Of a stretch of 64,000 bases of DNA, positions 16,746 through 26,575 are shown piece by piece. Every line of letters starts with the position of its first letter. Position 1 is the first letter of the stretch. The notes beneath the pieces are model-generated. The model was not told the origin of the DNA and did no database searches. It saw nothing but the letters and a program-made list of their open reading frames with translations. The position numbers and the translations under genes are program-made. The stretch comes from Neptunomonas concharum (GTDB taxonomy: Bacteria > Pseudomonadota > Gammaproteobacteria > Pseudomonadales > Balneatricaceae), in assembly GCF_008630635.1 (NCBI RefSeq), contig NZ_CP043869.1:1798001-1862000 (forward strand). Direction: 5' to 3'.

Positions 16746-17813
16746 TCACTCGCTTTCTGATACAGCGGCCTCTGCAAAGGTCGCCATCTGGTTGTGCAAT
16801 TGGCAAGCTAATCTGATCAATGGCACAGCTGCCGCTGCCCCACTACCCTCGCCCAGTCGCATACCTAGCGCTAATAAAGGCTGTTGGTGGAAAGCGCTGA
16901 GTAATTTGCCGTACGCAGGCTCCGCTGAGTAGTGGGATAATATCAGCCACCCCTCTACATTAGAATTGATTCGACATGCCACCAGCGCCGCAACCGAAGC
17001 GATAAAACCATCCACTAAACATGGAAGTCCTTCTTGGGCACAGGCGATATAGGCACCACAAAGGGCTGCTATCTCAAAGCCGCCTAATCGGCGCAGGGCC
17101 TCTAAAGGCGTTTCAAGATAAGGGCGATGGAACTGTAGCGCTTTGTCGATCACGGCAGCTTTGTGATTCACGCCGTCGGCACTAAGCCCCGTACCCGGCC
17201 CTGTGGCGTCTGCTGAGCTAATATCCAATAGATAAGCGAGCAATGCGCTGGCCGAAGTGGTGTTACCAATGCCCATCTCCCCGCCAATAAACAGATCTGT
17301 ATTGGGCTTGAGGGTTTGGATACGGGTTCTACCCGCAGCTAACGCAGTGGCAAGTTGCTCATGAGTCATGGCTGGCTGATCCACAAAATTAGCGGTCTGT
17401 GCTGCAATAGGCTGGTAGGTTACGCCGTTTAAGTGCTCTGTTGGAGTAATCGTCCCCAAGTTACAGACGTCGAGAGATGCGCCTAAAAAGCGTGCAGCTA
17501 CGTTAATAGCAGCTCCCCCTCTGGCAAAGTTCTTCACCATTTCGGTGGTAACAATTTGCGGAAACGCCGAAACACCCTCCGCAGTCACACCGTGGTCAGC
17601 GGCAAAAACGGTAATATGCACACGCTCTGCCTGGGGTTGATCGGTGGCCTGCATCGCTGCCATCTGTACCGCAATCGCTTCTAACTTACCCAACGCGCCG
17701 ACAGGTTTGGTTAATTGACCTTGGCGTTCTAGTGCTTGTGTGTGGTGATCTTCACTTAAGGCTTTAGCCGGTAGAGCCAACCATTCAAAAGAGGTTATGT
17801 TCGTCGGATTCAT
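16746..17813 (-). CDS. cobT: Nicotinate-nucleotide--dimethylbenzimidazole phosphoribosyltransferase
   Basis: Activates the lower-ligand base to alpha-ribazole-5'-phosphate for nucleotide loop assembly. Family motifs are visible: [43 protein letters not shown] and, near the C-terminus, [16 protein letters not shown] with the catalytic Glu. Length 355 is typical. The start overlaps the cobU stop by four bases. Confidence 0.97.
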   Translation of the reverse strand: MNPTNITSFEWLALPAKALSEDHHTQALERQGQLTKPVGALGKLEAIAVQMAAMQATDQPQAERVHITVFAADHGVTAEGVSAFPQIVTTEMVKNFARGGAAINVAARFLGASLDVCNLGTITPTEHLNGVTYQPIAAQTANFVDQPAMTHEQLATALAAGRTRIQTLKPNTDLFIGGEMGIGNTTSASALLAYLLDISSADATGPGTGLSADGVNHKAAVIDKALQFHRPYLETPLEALRRLGGFEIAALCGAYIACAQEGLPCLVDGFIASVAALVACRINSNVEGWLILSHYSAEPAYGKLLSAFHQQPLLALGMRLGEGSGAAAAVPLIRLACQLHNQMATFAEAAVSESE

Positions 17814-18343
17814 AAATTATTGACTCTTGGTTTGATGGGTACAGGTATGCCCGCCACCATCAGAATGACTTCATCGGCGATTTCTGCCAGTGATTGATGT
17901 AACCATCCAGCTTCGTCTACATAGCGACGTGTCAATTCACCCATCGGCACAACACCAAGGCCGGTTTCGTTACTCACCAGAATAATCTCAGTATCAGGTT
18001 GTGCTTGCAGGCGTTGCAGCGTCGCCAATAAATCACTTCTAGACTCAGCGATATTCTCCCCTTCACATAGAAGATTGGTGACCCATAGCGTCAAGCAATC
18101 CACTAAAATACAATAAGTTAGGAGATTGTTATCAGATAATACCTCACCTAAATGAATCGGCACTTCCCGTGTCTGCCACTTAGGAGGGCGGGATTGTCGG
18201 TGATGCTCTATTCTAGCTTGCATCTCCGTATCCTGCGCTTTCGCTGTGGCCACATAGCAAACAGGTTTTTGCGATGCGCTGGCAATCTGTTCGGCATAAC
18301 GGCTTTTGCCTGAACGTGCTCCACCTAGAATCAGCCGAATCAT
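17810..18343 (-). CDS. cobU: Adenosylcobinamide kinase / guanylyltransferase
   Basis: Bifunctional enzyme that phosphorylates adenosylcobinamide and transfers GMP to give adenosylcobinamide-GDP. The P-loop [15 protein letters not shown] is at residues 7-21; [12 protein letters not shown] and [11 protein letters not shown] follow in the order seen in CobU/CobP. Length 177 is normal. It overlaps cbiP upstream and cobT downstream by four bases each, indicating tight coupling. Confidence 0.96.
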   Translation of the reverse strand: MIRLILGGARSGKSRYAEQIASASQKPVCYVATAKAQDTEMQARIEHHRQSRPPKWQTREVPIHLGEVLSDNNLLTYCILVDCLTLWVTNLLCEGENIAESRSDLLATLQRLQAQPDTEIILVSNETGLGVVPMGELTRRYVDEAGWLHQSLAEIADEVILMVAGIPVPIKPRVNNL

Positions 18344-19830
18344 CTTGCAGTCTCCGGCTGAAAAAGTGACATCAAGGTATCGATATCCATATGCGCTTCT
18401 AACGTATCGGCGAGACGGTCTAAGGCCTCTAAACGATGTGTTCGGTAATCAAACTCAGGAGGTTCTGCTTCATAGCCTGTCCAAGCCAACAACTGCTCTA
18501 TAACGGCGGTGGATTCAAATAAGCCGTGCAGATAGGTGCCAGCTACCTGTCTATCATGAGATATAGCGCCATCATATTCGCCCTCGGAAAAAGCGATTAA
18601 GGGGTGCTGTAAAGCCTCACCGCTTGATAGGCCACAGTGAATCTCATAACCGAACACCTCGGCTGCCTCTCCTTCTGTAAAACGAAGACTTCCCATTCTT
18701 TGAGTAAGCTGCTTTTCTGGATAAAGCACAGTTGTCATATCTAGCAAACCTAACCCCGATGAGTCACCGGCGATCCCCTCTATGCCATCAGGGTCCTGAA
18801 TAGACACCCCTAGCATCTGGAAACCGCCACAGATACCCAGTAGCTTGCCACCGTATCTTAAGTGTCGCGTTATCGCTTGATTCCATCCTTGAGCCTGCAT
18901 CCATGACAAATCGCTACGCACCGACTTAGAGCCTGGCAGAATAATCAGATCAGCTGACGGGATCTTTTGATCAGGGCCAATAAACTGAAGGTCAATACAG
19001 GGATGTAGCCGTAATGGATCAAAATCGGTATGGTTACTGATATGCGGGAACACTGGCACAATCACCTTAAGCGTCGACTGCGCATCGGTTATGATTTGCT
19101 CGACAGAAACCGCATCCTCAGCCTCAAGATGAAAACCATGCAGATAAGGCAAAACGCCTAAGACCGGCTTACCTGTGCGCTCTTCGAGCCAATCTAAACC
19201 ACTTTGCAGAAGAGCGATATCACCACGGAAACGGTTAATCACAAAGCCTTTTACCCGTTGCTGCTCAGAGTCCGATAACAGTAAAAGGGTGCCAACTAGA
19301 TGGGCAAATACGCCACCCTTGTCAATATCAGCAATAATAATCACAGGGCAATCCACTGCCTCCGCGAACCCCATATTGGCAATATCGTTTTCTCTGAGGT
19401 TAATTTCAGCGGGTGAGCCAGCGCCTTCCACAATGACATAGTCATACTGCGCCTCAAGACGCTGATGGGAATCCAACACCGCTTCCATCGCCACACGCTT
19501 GTAATCATGATAGGCAGCGGCTTCCATATTAGTGATTGCCCGGCCTTGTATGATGACCTGCGCGCCGGTGTCACTATTGGGCTTAAGCAGAATGGGGTTC
19601 ATATCCGTATGCGGCTCAAGATCACAGGCCAGTGCTTGTACAGCTTGCGCTCGACCTATCTCACCGCCATCTTGTGTGACAGCGCTGTTCAGGGCCATAT
19701 TTTGCGGCTTAAAAGGTACCACTCTTGCGCCTTTTCGCCATAGTACGCGGCAGATGCCTGCTACTAAGGTGCTTTTGCCTGCATCAGAGGTGGTGCCTTG
19801 GACCATTAAGGTTTGCTGTTGGTTATTCAT
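18340..19830 (-). CDS. cbiP: Cobyric acid synthase
   Basis: Glutamine-dependent amidase of corrin side chains b, d, e and g (CobQ/CbiP). The N-terminal dethiobiotin-synthetase-like ATPase has [17 protein letters not shown]; the C-terminal class-I glutaminase domain has the nucleophile Cys in [10 protein letters not shown] (about residue 338) and the catalytic His in YLHGLFES. Its 496 residues match the family. It overlaps the downstream and upstream genes by four bases, within the B12 operon. Confidence 0.97.
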   Translation of the reverse strand: MNNQQQTLMVQGTTSDAGKSTLVAGICRVLWRKGARVVPFKPQNMALNSAVTQDGGEIGRAQAVQALACDLEPHTDMNPILLKPNSDTGAQVIIQGRAITNMEAAAYHDYKRVAMEAVLDSHQRLEAQYDYVIVEGAGSPAEINLRENDIANMGFAEAVDCPVIIIADIDKGGVFAHLVGTLLLLSDSEQQRVKGFVINRFRGDIALLQSGLDWLEERTGKPVLGVLPYLHGFHLEAEDAVSVEQIITDAQSTLKVIVPVFPHISNHTDFDPLRLHPCIDLQFIGPDQKIPSADLIILPGSKSVRSDLSWMQAQGWNQAITRHLRYGGKLLGICGGFQMLGVSIQDPDGIEGIAGDSSGLGLLDMTTVLYPEKQLTQRMGSLRFTEGEAAEVFGYEIHCGLSSGEALQHPLIAFSEGEYDGAISHDRQVAGTYLHGLFESTAVIEQLLAWTGYEAEPPEFDYRTHRLEALDRLADTLEAHMDIDTLMSLFQPETAR

Positions 19831-20861
19831 TTCACGCTCGCTACATTCGGTATACTTAACGCTGATAATGCCGTGTCTAATCTCTGCCAGTCGGCTTCTT
19901 GTGCTGGTAAGCCAATCCGCAGTGCTGCAGGCTGCTCAAATAAGCGAACCAAAATACCTCGTTGGGCTAAATATTCGTACACTGTTCGGGCTTGTTGATA
20001 AGGGATGTAGCAATATAGGCCACCGTTGTGCACGTTGTAGCCCTTATTTTGTAACAAACTTTGCAATCGTGTACTGGCAGTTTTGATCTTTTGGCAAGTG
20101 TCAGCTTGCCAGCACCTATCCTGCAATGCATGAATTCCGGCCCAAACCGTAGGGCCAGATAGATACCAGAGCGATTGCTTAGCCTCAATTTGCGCCAGTA
20201 GTTCAGAGGTACTCCAGATAAAGCCCAAGCGTATACCCGCTAGCCCAAAAAATTTACCAACTGAGCGCAGTACTATTAAACCATCAAGCGGCTCAGGCGT
20301 TATCAGCGAAGGCTCGCCATCTGCTAGTAGCGGCTCGATAAACGCTTCATCAACAATCAGCCAGCCCCCTCTTTTGGCTAAGCGTTGGTGCCAATCTCTT
20401 AACTGAGTAAGGTCTATCTGCTCTGCGGTAGGGTTGTTAGGTCGTACGACCACCAAGACATCATACTGTTCGAGATCCAGCTCAATCGCTTCTTGAGTCA
20501 GCTCTAGCACGTGATGACCATGTCGAGACCACTGATAGGCGTACTCCTGATAGGTCGGGGATAGAATCGCCACTTTTGATGTTGGCCGTAAAAGGGGTAA
20601 CGTCTCGATAAAAAACTGACTTCCCGGTGCCGCCAAGAGTGACTGCGAGCCATAATAATCATATGCAACACATAGCAGCGCTCGATATTGATGGTCAGGC
20701 AAACATTGCCAAGCCGTTACAGGCAACGGTGGCACGGGATAGCTAAAGGGGCTAATCCCCGTTGATAGATCCAGCCACTCTTCTTCAGGTATCCCAAAAT
20801 AGGCAGCGGCGTCTAATACCCGACCTCCATGTGCAGGAGCGCTCATCATGCTTGTAGCCAT
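19827..20861 (-). CDS. cobD: Threonine-phosphate decarboxylase (PLP enzyme)
   Basis: Class-I-fold PLP enzyme making (R)-1-amino-2-propanol phosphate, the linker for cobinamide. [13 protein letters not shown] and [14 protein letters not shown] mark the N-terminus; the PLP-binding Lys lies in [16 protein letters not shown]. An ATG at 20897 is open, but ATG at 20861 is chosen because GGAGGG lies about seven bases upstream; it overlaps the 3' end of cbiB by 16 bases. Length from this start is 344, normal for the family. The same enzyme is called CobC in Pseudomonas nomenclature. Confidence 0.93.
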   Translation of the reverse strand: MATSMMSAPAHGGRVLDAAAYFGIPEEEWLDLSTGISPFSYPVPPLPVTAWQCLPDHQYRALLCVAYDYYGSQSLLAAPGSQFFIETLPLLRPTSKVAILSPTYQEYAYQWSRHGHHVLELTQEAIELDLEQYDVLVVVRPNNPTAEQIDLTQLRDWHQRLAKRGGWLIVDEAFIEPLLADGEPSLITPEPLDGLIVLRSVGKFFGLAGIRLGFIWSTSELLAQIEAKQSLWYLSGPTVWAGIHALQDRCWQADTCQKIKTASTRLQSLLQNKGYNVHNGGLYCYIPYQQARTVYEYLAQRGILVRLFEQPAALRIGLPAQEADWQRLDTALSALSIPNVASVK

Positions 20862-21754
20862 ACAAAACCCTCCGTACACCACAAGATCACCACCCAAAGC
20901 GCTAGCGTTTTGCTAACCAATCGCAATGCGTGTCGAATATCCTGAGTAACCGGCGGCTCCCCCGCCCCAAAATAAGGTTTATCCTGCCATTGGCCTTGGT
21001 AGCGGGTTGCACCACCCAATAGCACACCTAATGTTCCAGCTCCGCTAGTCATCACCGGGCCTCCGTTAGGGCTTGCCAGTAAGTGGGCTTGGTTTTGCCA
21101 ACAGCTCAATGCTTGTCGAGTGTGCCCCAGTAGCGCAAAAGAGAGTGCGGTTAAACGTGCAGGGACGAAGTTCAAGAGGTCATCAAGCTGAGCAGTAAAG
21201 CGGCCAAAATCGTTAAAACGCAGATTACGATACCCCCACATGGCATCCAGTGTATTAACAAAACGATAGAAAAGAGCACCCGCTCCACCCAATAGCACAA
21301 ACCAAAACAGCGCAGCAAACACCGCATCATTGCCATTTTCTAACGTGGACTCGACGGCTGAAACTTCAATATTGAGGGCTTCTTTATCACGGCTCACAAC
21401 ACGACTGGTTAAGGTGCGAGCCACCTCTTGATCACCCGCGTCTAAGGCTGTTGCGATAGGCTGTATATGATCATATAGACTACGATGCCCGACCGAAAAC
21501 CAGAGTAACAACAGATCGCCCAGCCAACTCCACGAATAAGGCTGATAGATGTACCAGAGCAAGGGTAAGGGCACGGCAAGTATCAGCAGCGCTACCAGTC
21601 CTTTACTTTTACGCCATCTAGGTGAACCCGAGTTCAGAGAGGACTCAAGCTTTCCTGCCACAATGCCAAAGCCCACCAAAGGGTGGAACCGCTGTGGTTC
21701 GCCGGTTAGCCAGTCGAGTATAATTGCTCCGCTCACCACCGCCGACAATATCAT
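20846..21754 (-). CDS. cbiB: Adenosylcobinamide-phosphate synthase
   Basis: Polytopic inner-membrane enzyme joining adenosylcobyric acid to aminopropanol (phosphate). The N-terminus ILDWLTGEPQRFHPLVGFG is the family hallmark, and GNDAVFAALFWFVLLGGAGALFYR and WGYRNLRFNDFGRFTAQLDD follow. A C-terminal hydrophobic helix ends the protein. Its 302 residues are normal. It sits between cbiA and cobD with overlapping ends. Confidence 0.95.
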   Translation of the reverse strand: MILSAVVSGAIILDWLTGEPQRFHPLVGFGIVAGKLESSLNSGSPRWRKSKGLVALLILAVPLPLLWYIYQPYSWSWLGDLLLLWFSVGHRSLYDHIQPIATALDAGDQEVARTLTSRVVSRDKEALNIEVSAVESTLENGNDAVFAALFWFVLLGGAGALFYRFVNTLDAMWGYRNLRFNDFGRFTAQLDDLLNFVPARLTALSFALLGHTRQALSCWQNQAHLLASPNGGPVMTSGAGTLGVLLGGATRYQGQWQDKPYFGAGEPPVTQDIRHALRLVSKTLALWVVILWCTEGFVWLQA

Positions 21755-23073
21755 CAGGGTTTAAACAGAGCAGCCGTCGCCGCTAGCGATGATGGGAAAT
21801 AATGATGGATATAACTCGCATAGAGCCGATCTTTTCGATACACCGCTTCCGCTGTCTGCTTGCCGTTGGGACACACGCCTCTAAGGGCAACGGTTTCATT
21901 TTCATCGGCTTCGAGTACGGAGTGGTGGAAGGTATGCCCCCTTAATGTCCCTTCTTCGAGTGTGACCGACTGAAACGCCAGCGCCGATAAACGCGATTGC
22001 ATATAGGCATCGGCAGCTAAAGCACCGACTAAGGAGTATCGCTGCTTGTTTTTATCAGTTAAAGAGCGGCAAAGGTACAACATTCCACCACATTCAGCGA
22101 CCAGCGGCTTTTGCGCCGCTACATGTGTTCGAATCGCCGCTAACAGCGCAACATTGTCTGAAAGCGTCTTAAGGTATAACTCTGGGTACCCTCCCGGCAG
22201 ATAGAGCGCGTCTACATCCTCTAACGAGGTGCTGCACAGGGGCGAGAAAAAGACCAGTTGTGCACCCAAATTGAGCAGCGCCCGTAAATTAGCTGGGTAG
22301 ATAAAAGAAAAGGCTTCATCTCTGGCGACACCGATACGTACGCCTTTTAATGGTTGCTGTGCGACAAGATGCTGATCCTCTTCGTTAGTTTGACTTGCCG
22401 TCAATGAGAACAAACTGGTGGCAGGTAGGTGTGATCCTGCCGTTTGCTCTATCATCGCCGCCGCGGCATTCAGTCGCTGATCTAGGTCGGTAATTTCACT
22501 GCTCTGTAGTAATCCCAAATGCCGGGACGGCAAGACAACTTCTTCGCTTCGTTGGATAGCGCCATACCATGGAATGTCATTAGGCAAGGCATCACTTAAC
22601 ATCTCAGCATGGCGCTCACTGCCTACTCTATTCGCTAATACGCCTGCAAAGTTAAGGTCGGGCCGATAATTGACAAGCCCATAGGCGATGGCTGCAAAAG
22701 TTTGCGCCATAGCAGATGCATCAATCACCGCCAAAATAGGAATACCAAAGCGCTGCGCCAAGTCTGCACTGCAAGGCTCCCCATCAAACAGCCCCATCAC
22801 ACCCTCAATTAGCAGAATATCTGCACTTTGCGCTGCTTCTGCTAATAAGCGTCGACAAGCCTCTTCTCCCACCATCCAAAGATCAAGATTCTCAACGGGG
22901 AAACCGGAAGCAACTTCTAAAATTTTAGGATCGAGAAAGTCGGGGCCGGTTTTAAACACTCTGACTCGCATCCCCCTTAGAGTATAGAGACGAGCTAGCG
23001 CAGCTGTAACCGTTGTTTTACCTTGCCCGGATGCGGGCGCACTGATGAATAGCGCAGGCCTGGAGATTTGCAT
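21754..23073 (-). CDS. cobB: Cobyrinic acid a,c-diamide synthase
   Basis: ATP- and glutamine-dependent amidase (CobB/CbiA). The ATPase half begins SAPASGQGKTTVTAALARLY with EGVMGLFDG further on; the glutaminase half has the catalytic Cys in VAECGGMLYLC and a His in YIHHYFPS. Length 439 is typical. Its presence with cbiP and cobO means the cell makes corrinoids beyond simple salvage; corrin-ring genes are not in this window. Confidence 0.96.
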   Translation of the reverse strand: MQISRPALFISAPASGQGKTTVTAALARLYTLRGMRVRVFKTGPDFLDPKILEVASGFPVENLDLWMVGEEACRRLLAEAAQSADILLIEGVMGLFDGEPCSADLAQRFGIPILAVIDASAMAQTFAAIAYGLVNYRPDLNFAGVLANRVGSERHAEMLSDALPNDIPWYGAIQRSEEVVLPSRHLGLLQSSEITDLDQRLNAAAAMIEQTAGSHLPATSLFSLTASQTNEEDQHLVAQQPLKGVRIGVARDEAFSFIYPANLRALLNLGAQLVFFSPLCSTSLEDVDALYLPGGYPELYLKTLSDNVALLAAIRTHVAAQKPLVAECGGMLYLCRSLTDKNKQRYSLVGALAADAYMQSRLSALAFQSVTLEEGTLRGHTFHHSVLEADENETVALRGVCPNGKQTAEAVYRKDRLYASYIHHYFPSSLAATAALFKP

Positions 23074-23696
23074 TACAGCTCGACACCCTTTTGCGCTCTA
23101 ATTCCAGCCTGAAAAGCATGTTTAACCACTTGCATTTCGGTAACAGTATCAGCGATTTCAACCAAAGGTTTGGGTGCACCTCGGCCGGTAATCACCACAT
23201 GCTGATTTATCGGGCGGTTCTCCACCGCACGAATTACCTCATCTATATCAACATAGTTCAGCTTAATGGCAATATTCAGCTCATCTAACACCACCAAAGT
23301 GACCGACTCATCCTCTAAAAAGTGCTTTGCTTGTGCCCACGCTTTCTGGGCCGCTGCAATGTCTTTCTCCTTATCCTGAGTTTCCCAGGTAAACCCCTCA
23401 CCCATGACATGATAATCCACCTCAGGAAAGCGACGAAAAAAAGCCTCTTCTCCGGTACTAAATGAGCCTTTTATAAACTGCACCACGCCCACATTAAAAC
23501 CATGGCCGAGTGCCCTTGCTACCATGCCAAAAGCCGAGCTGCTTTTACCTTTACCATTACCGGTCAGAACAAGGCACACACCCTTATCCTGATCCGCTTT
23601 GGCAACTTTTTCGTCAATAAGCGTTTTTTTACGTTGCATCCGTGCTTTATGGCGCGCTTCCTTTTGTTGCTCCTCTGTCAGATTTGCGTCTGTCAT
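23073..23696 (-). CDS. cobO: Cob(I)yrinic acid a,c-diamide adenosyltransferase
   Basis: CobO/BtuR/CobA-type corrinoid adenosyltransferase adding the upper 5'-deoxyadenosyl ligand. The P-loop variant VLTGNGKGKSSSAFGMVARALGHG is recognisable (split here: GNGKGKSSSAFG at about residues 46-57), as are VQFIKGSFSTGE and LDELNIAIKLNYVD. Length 207 is normal. The start lies two bases from the btuM stop, and the stop is one base into cobB. Confidence 0.96.
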   Translation of the reverse strand: MTDANLTEEQQKEARHKARMQRKKTLIDEKVAKADQDKGVCLVLTGNGKGKSSSAFGMVARALGHGFNVGVVQFIKGSFSTGEEAFFRRFPEVDYHVMGEGFTWETQDKEKDIAAAQKAWAQAKHFLEDESVTLVVLDELNIAIKLNYVDIDEVIRAVENRPINQHVVITGRGAPKPLVEIADTVTEMQVVKHAFQAGIRAQKGVEL

Positions 23697-23698
23697 CG

Positions 23699-24265
23699 TT
23701 AAGCCCTTTTCTGGAGAGTAATTGCACGACCAAACATCATCTGCAAAGCATAAGCTATCGCGATATAGAAGCTGATACCTTCAAGCTGTCTGGGCGTGTA
23801 TTTAACGAGCCGTTCGATAAACTCCATTAAGGTAGGCTCAGCAAAGCGGCCAGAGAAGTAGTAAAAACTACCGCTGGATATCACCTGACAAACCAAAGCC
23901 CCCACTAGTACGCAAGCAGCTAAGCGAAAGATCGTGTGCCATTGCAACTGGTGCAGGCGCGCATAAAAACGACCTGCCCCCCACAGCGCAGCATACGCAG
24001 GCACTAACATCACATAAGCAGGGCTGATACAAAAGTTACTGACACCTCCCCAAGTAACGGCGGCAAAGTCCAGCAAAAAGGCTTCCAATAAAAGCAGCGG
24101 AAGACTCCAAAGCGGCTTTAGGTAAACACCCGCTAAAAAGAACACTGCCCACGAGGCACTCGGCAGATGATCAATCGACGCAAAGTGATGACCACGAGTT
24201 ACCGCCATCAGCAGGATTAAAGCAAGGCCGATCCATGCTTGGGATTTAGATTGTAGTGTCAGCAT
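23699..24265 (-). CDS. btuM: BtuM-like cobalamin transporter (solitary ECF S-component fold)
   Basis: Membrane protein of 188 residues with five to six hydrophobic helices. It is placed between btuB and cobO in the riboswitch operon. Features fitting BtuM are the size, an N-terminal GHHFASIDHLPSASWAVFFLAG loop (given in part: LPSASWAVFFLAG), and a single conserved-looking Cys79 in SNFCISP. In Thiobacillus denitrificans BtuM a Cys at about position 80 ligates cobalt and supports decyanation. No ECF ATPase genes are nearby, as expected for solitary BtuM. The identification rests on context and remembered motifs, so a different B12-linked membrane protein remains possible. Confidence 0.72.
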   Translation of the reverse strand: MLTLQSKSQAWIGLALILLMAVTRGHHFASIDHLPSASWAVFFLAGVYLKPLWSLPLLLLEAFLLDFAAVTWGGVSNFCISPAYVMLVPAYAALWGAGRFYARLHQLQWHTIFRLAACVLVGALVCQVISSGSFYYFSGRFAEPTLMEFIERLVKYTPRQLEGISFYIAIAYALQMMFGRAITLQKRA

Positions 24266-24294
24266 CTTCTGATTCTCCTGTTAGCTATCGAATA

Positions 24295-26094
24295 TCAACG
24301 TGGCTGATAAGCCAGCGTTAACAGGAACTCAGTACCTGGCTGATTGTAACCCTTCACTGTTTGATAGCCTTTATCTAACAGGTTTGCCACCTTAGCCTTA
24401 ACCAACCATTCTGGTGTCAATTGATATGCAGCACGCAGATCAACTGTACCGAAACCACCTAAGTGGTCAGTATTGGCATTACTGGTGTAACGGCGATTCT
24501 CAGCATGCAGGGTTGCACCAAATGAGAATGCTCCCAATTGGCGATCAACATTTAAATTCAGGATCTGGCTGGCACGACGCTGTAAACGATTACCTTTATT
24601 GATACCTGAAGAGACTTCGGGATCTAACAGAGCAACGTTACCGCTGAATAACCAGTCATTAAGTTGGTAGCCTGCTTCCAACTCGAGCCCGCGAATACGC
24701 GCCTCATTAACATTGGACGGCGTCCAATTGCCACCTGCATCAGGAGTCCATGCAATCATGTTATCAAAGCGGGTCTGATACAGTGCCGCTTGCCAGTTGA
24801 CCTGTGCATATTCACCTTTAAGACTCAATTCAAAAGTATCTGACTCTTCAGGCACTAGGTCAGGATTACCGCCGTATGGGTAGTAAAGATCATTAAAGGA
24901 TGGGGCTTTAAAAGCGGTCGCATAACTCGCTGCAAAGCGGATGCGGTCATTGAGAGGGATTCCCCATGCGACGCCACCTGTGGTGTGAGTACCGAACTGC
25001 TCGTTATCATCCGCGCGCAAGCTGAACTCAACATCTGAGGAGCCAGCCATTAACATATATTGCGCAAAGATCGCCTTATTAAGACGAGAGTCTTCTGCAT
25101 AATCGTTACTGGATTCCACTTTATCTCTTTGCAGATCGACCCCAGCAACCAACAGATTACTGCCTAAGTGGATATCATTTTGTAGAGAGATGCTATCGCG
25201 CTGGGTATTAAATGCGCTGGAGAAAACGCCATTGCTGCTGTTTTTGGTTTTATCCCAGCTCCGACCTGCTGTGACATTCAGTGCCCAGTTATCGGTCAAA
25301 CTGACCAAGCCTCGAACACCCAATACTTTGCTAAGAGCGTCTGCTTGGTTAGTCCAACCATCATACTCGTTGTCGGAATCTGTCATGCTAAAGAAGGTTT
25401 CAACCTGATGACCGCCTTCCAGATAAGTACCTACACGAAAATGTGCCCCTTGATTTTTGTAGCCATCCTTATCGTCATCATCACCTATTTTTGCATCAAA
25501 ACCATCGGTAGAAACCGCTGAAGCACCTAAGCTATACCACAGTGTTTCGTTGCCGCCACGGACATTAAGGTTGGCAGATCGCGTTTGATCACTACCGGCC
25601 GAAACACTAAGTGATGGTGTAAATTTCTTTGCGCCTTTGCGGGTAAAGATCTGGATTACACCGCCTGCGGCATCGGAGCCATATAAAGAGGAGCGCGGAC
25701 CACGTACGATCTCGATACGTTCAACTTGGCTCAAGTTAAGCTCCTCAAAAGCAACTTGTCCCAGCGTAGCCGAACCAACACGTATACCATCGATCAAGAC
25801 CAAAAGATCTTTCGCTGCGGTGCCTCGCAGATAAACGCCTGTACTTTTGCCTAGCCCACCAGCATTGGTAATCGAGACGCCGGGGGTTTTTTGAATGACT
25901 TCCGCTACAGTCGTAGCTTGCGAGCGTTCGATATCTTGCCGATCAATTACAGTAACTGAGGCCAGGGTTTCGTCAACGGTTTGTGCAGAGCGAGCCGCCG
26001 TAACAACGATCTCTTTGATCGCCTCTTGTTGAGCTGAGGCCAATGTAGAGTAGCAACATAGCGTTGCCAAAATAGAATGGGAAAAGGTTTTCAT
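24295..26094 (-). CDS. btuB: TonB-dependent vitamin B12 outer-membrane receptor
   Basis: Outer-membrane corrinoid importer. Signal peptide residues 1-21 (ending ASAQ) precede a TonB-box-like EAIKEIVVTAAR, a plug domain (TVAEVIQKTPGVSITNAGG, IDGIRVGSATLGQ, VERIEIVRGPRSSLYGSDA, GVIQIFTRK) and a 22-strand barrel ending in FLLTLAYQPR. Length 599 is close to E. coli BtuB (614 with signal). It is the first gene of the operon and directly follows a cobalamin riboswitch, which confirms the substrate class. Confidence 0.95.
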   Translation of the reverse strand: MKTFSHSILATLCCYSTLASAQQEAIKEIVVTAARSAQTVDETLASVTVIDRQDIERSQATTVAEVIQKTPGVSITNAGGLGKSTGVYLRGTAAKDLLVLIDGIRVGSATLGQVAFEELNLSQVERIEIVRGPRSSLYGSDAAGGVIQIFTRKGAKKFTPSLSVSAGSDQTRSANLNVRGGNETLWYSLGASAVSTDGFDAKIGDDDDKDGYKNQGAHFRVGTYLEGGHQVETFFSMTDSDNEYDGWTNQADALSKVLGVRGLVSLTDNWALNVTAGRSWDKTKNSSNGVFSSAFNTQRDSISLQNDIHLGSNLLVAGVDLQRDKVESSNDYAEDSRLNKAIFAQYMLMAGSSDVEFSLRADDNEQFGTHTTGGVAWGIPLNDRIRFAASYATAFKAPSFNDLYYPYGGNPDLVPEESDTFELSLKGEYAQVNWQAALYQTRFDNMIAWTPDAGGNWTPSNVNEARIRGLELEAGYQLNDWLFSGNVALLDPEVSSGINKGNRLQRRASQILNLNVDRQLGAFSFGATLHAENRRYTSNANTDHLGGFGTVDLRAAYQLTPEWLVKAKVANLLDKGYQTVKGYNQPGTEFLLTLAYQPR

Positions 26095-26229
26095 TTATAG
26101 GGGTTCCTGCACGCGCCCGCCGCACGTCTAATTAAAATTAAACGGCACATACATGAGACACAGAACAGGGAAAGGCCAGCCGAAAGACTGACTAAATGAC
26201 CGCCGCTCCGATAGCCCACCGCTATGCCG

Positions 26230-26440
26230 ACTTCACGCTTAAGGCCGGTCTCCGGACTTACGAGCTGAGTTATTGAACTCCAGCATGCTCACCTTCCCAT
26301 GAACGGGTCACAGTGGCGTTTGAGGATGCTTTACTCGTCTACCGTTGCGGGGGCAGTGTTGGCATTGCAGTGTGCTTTACACTTTGCTCACCAACTTCCC
26401 GTTTAAAACTTACTATTACAGTAAGCTACCAAAAGCCGTT
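26230..26440 (-). ncRNA. Cobalamin (B12) riboswitch in the btuB leader
   Basis: Read on the minus strand, the leader holds the adenosylcobalamin riboswitch hallmarks in order: AACGGGAA followed by GGTG, then the TGCCCCCGCAAC core, and at the 3' side the B12 box AAGTCCGGAGACCGGCC (26243-26259). It ends about 140 bases before the btuB ATG. Binding of adenosylcobalamin should repress translation or transcription of the whole downstream B12 operon. Confidence 0.95.
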
Positions 26441-26575
26441 GCATTCTAGGTGCCTGGCTAGGCAGGGTCAACATGAATTCACTTGAATAATATTCGCAGG
26501 AAACATTAATCACGCTCATCTAAACAGTATTCAGCGTTAATCGCCGCTCTCCTTAGATGAGCATCGCTATGCAGC

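Noticed and set aside
26230-26440. Small ORFs within the B12 leader
   Set aside because: The region is fully explained by the cobalamin riboswitch.
26514-26562. Inverted repeat GCTCATCTAA / TTAGATGAGC downstream of the acyl-CoA ligase
   Set aside because: The loop is about 29 bases and no T-run follows, so it is not called as a terminator.
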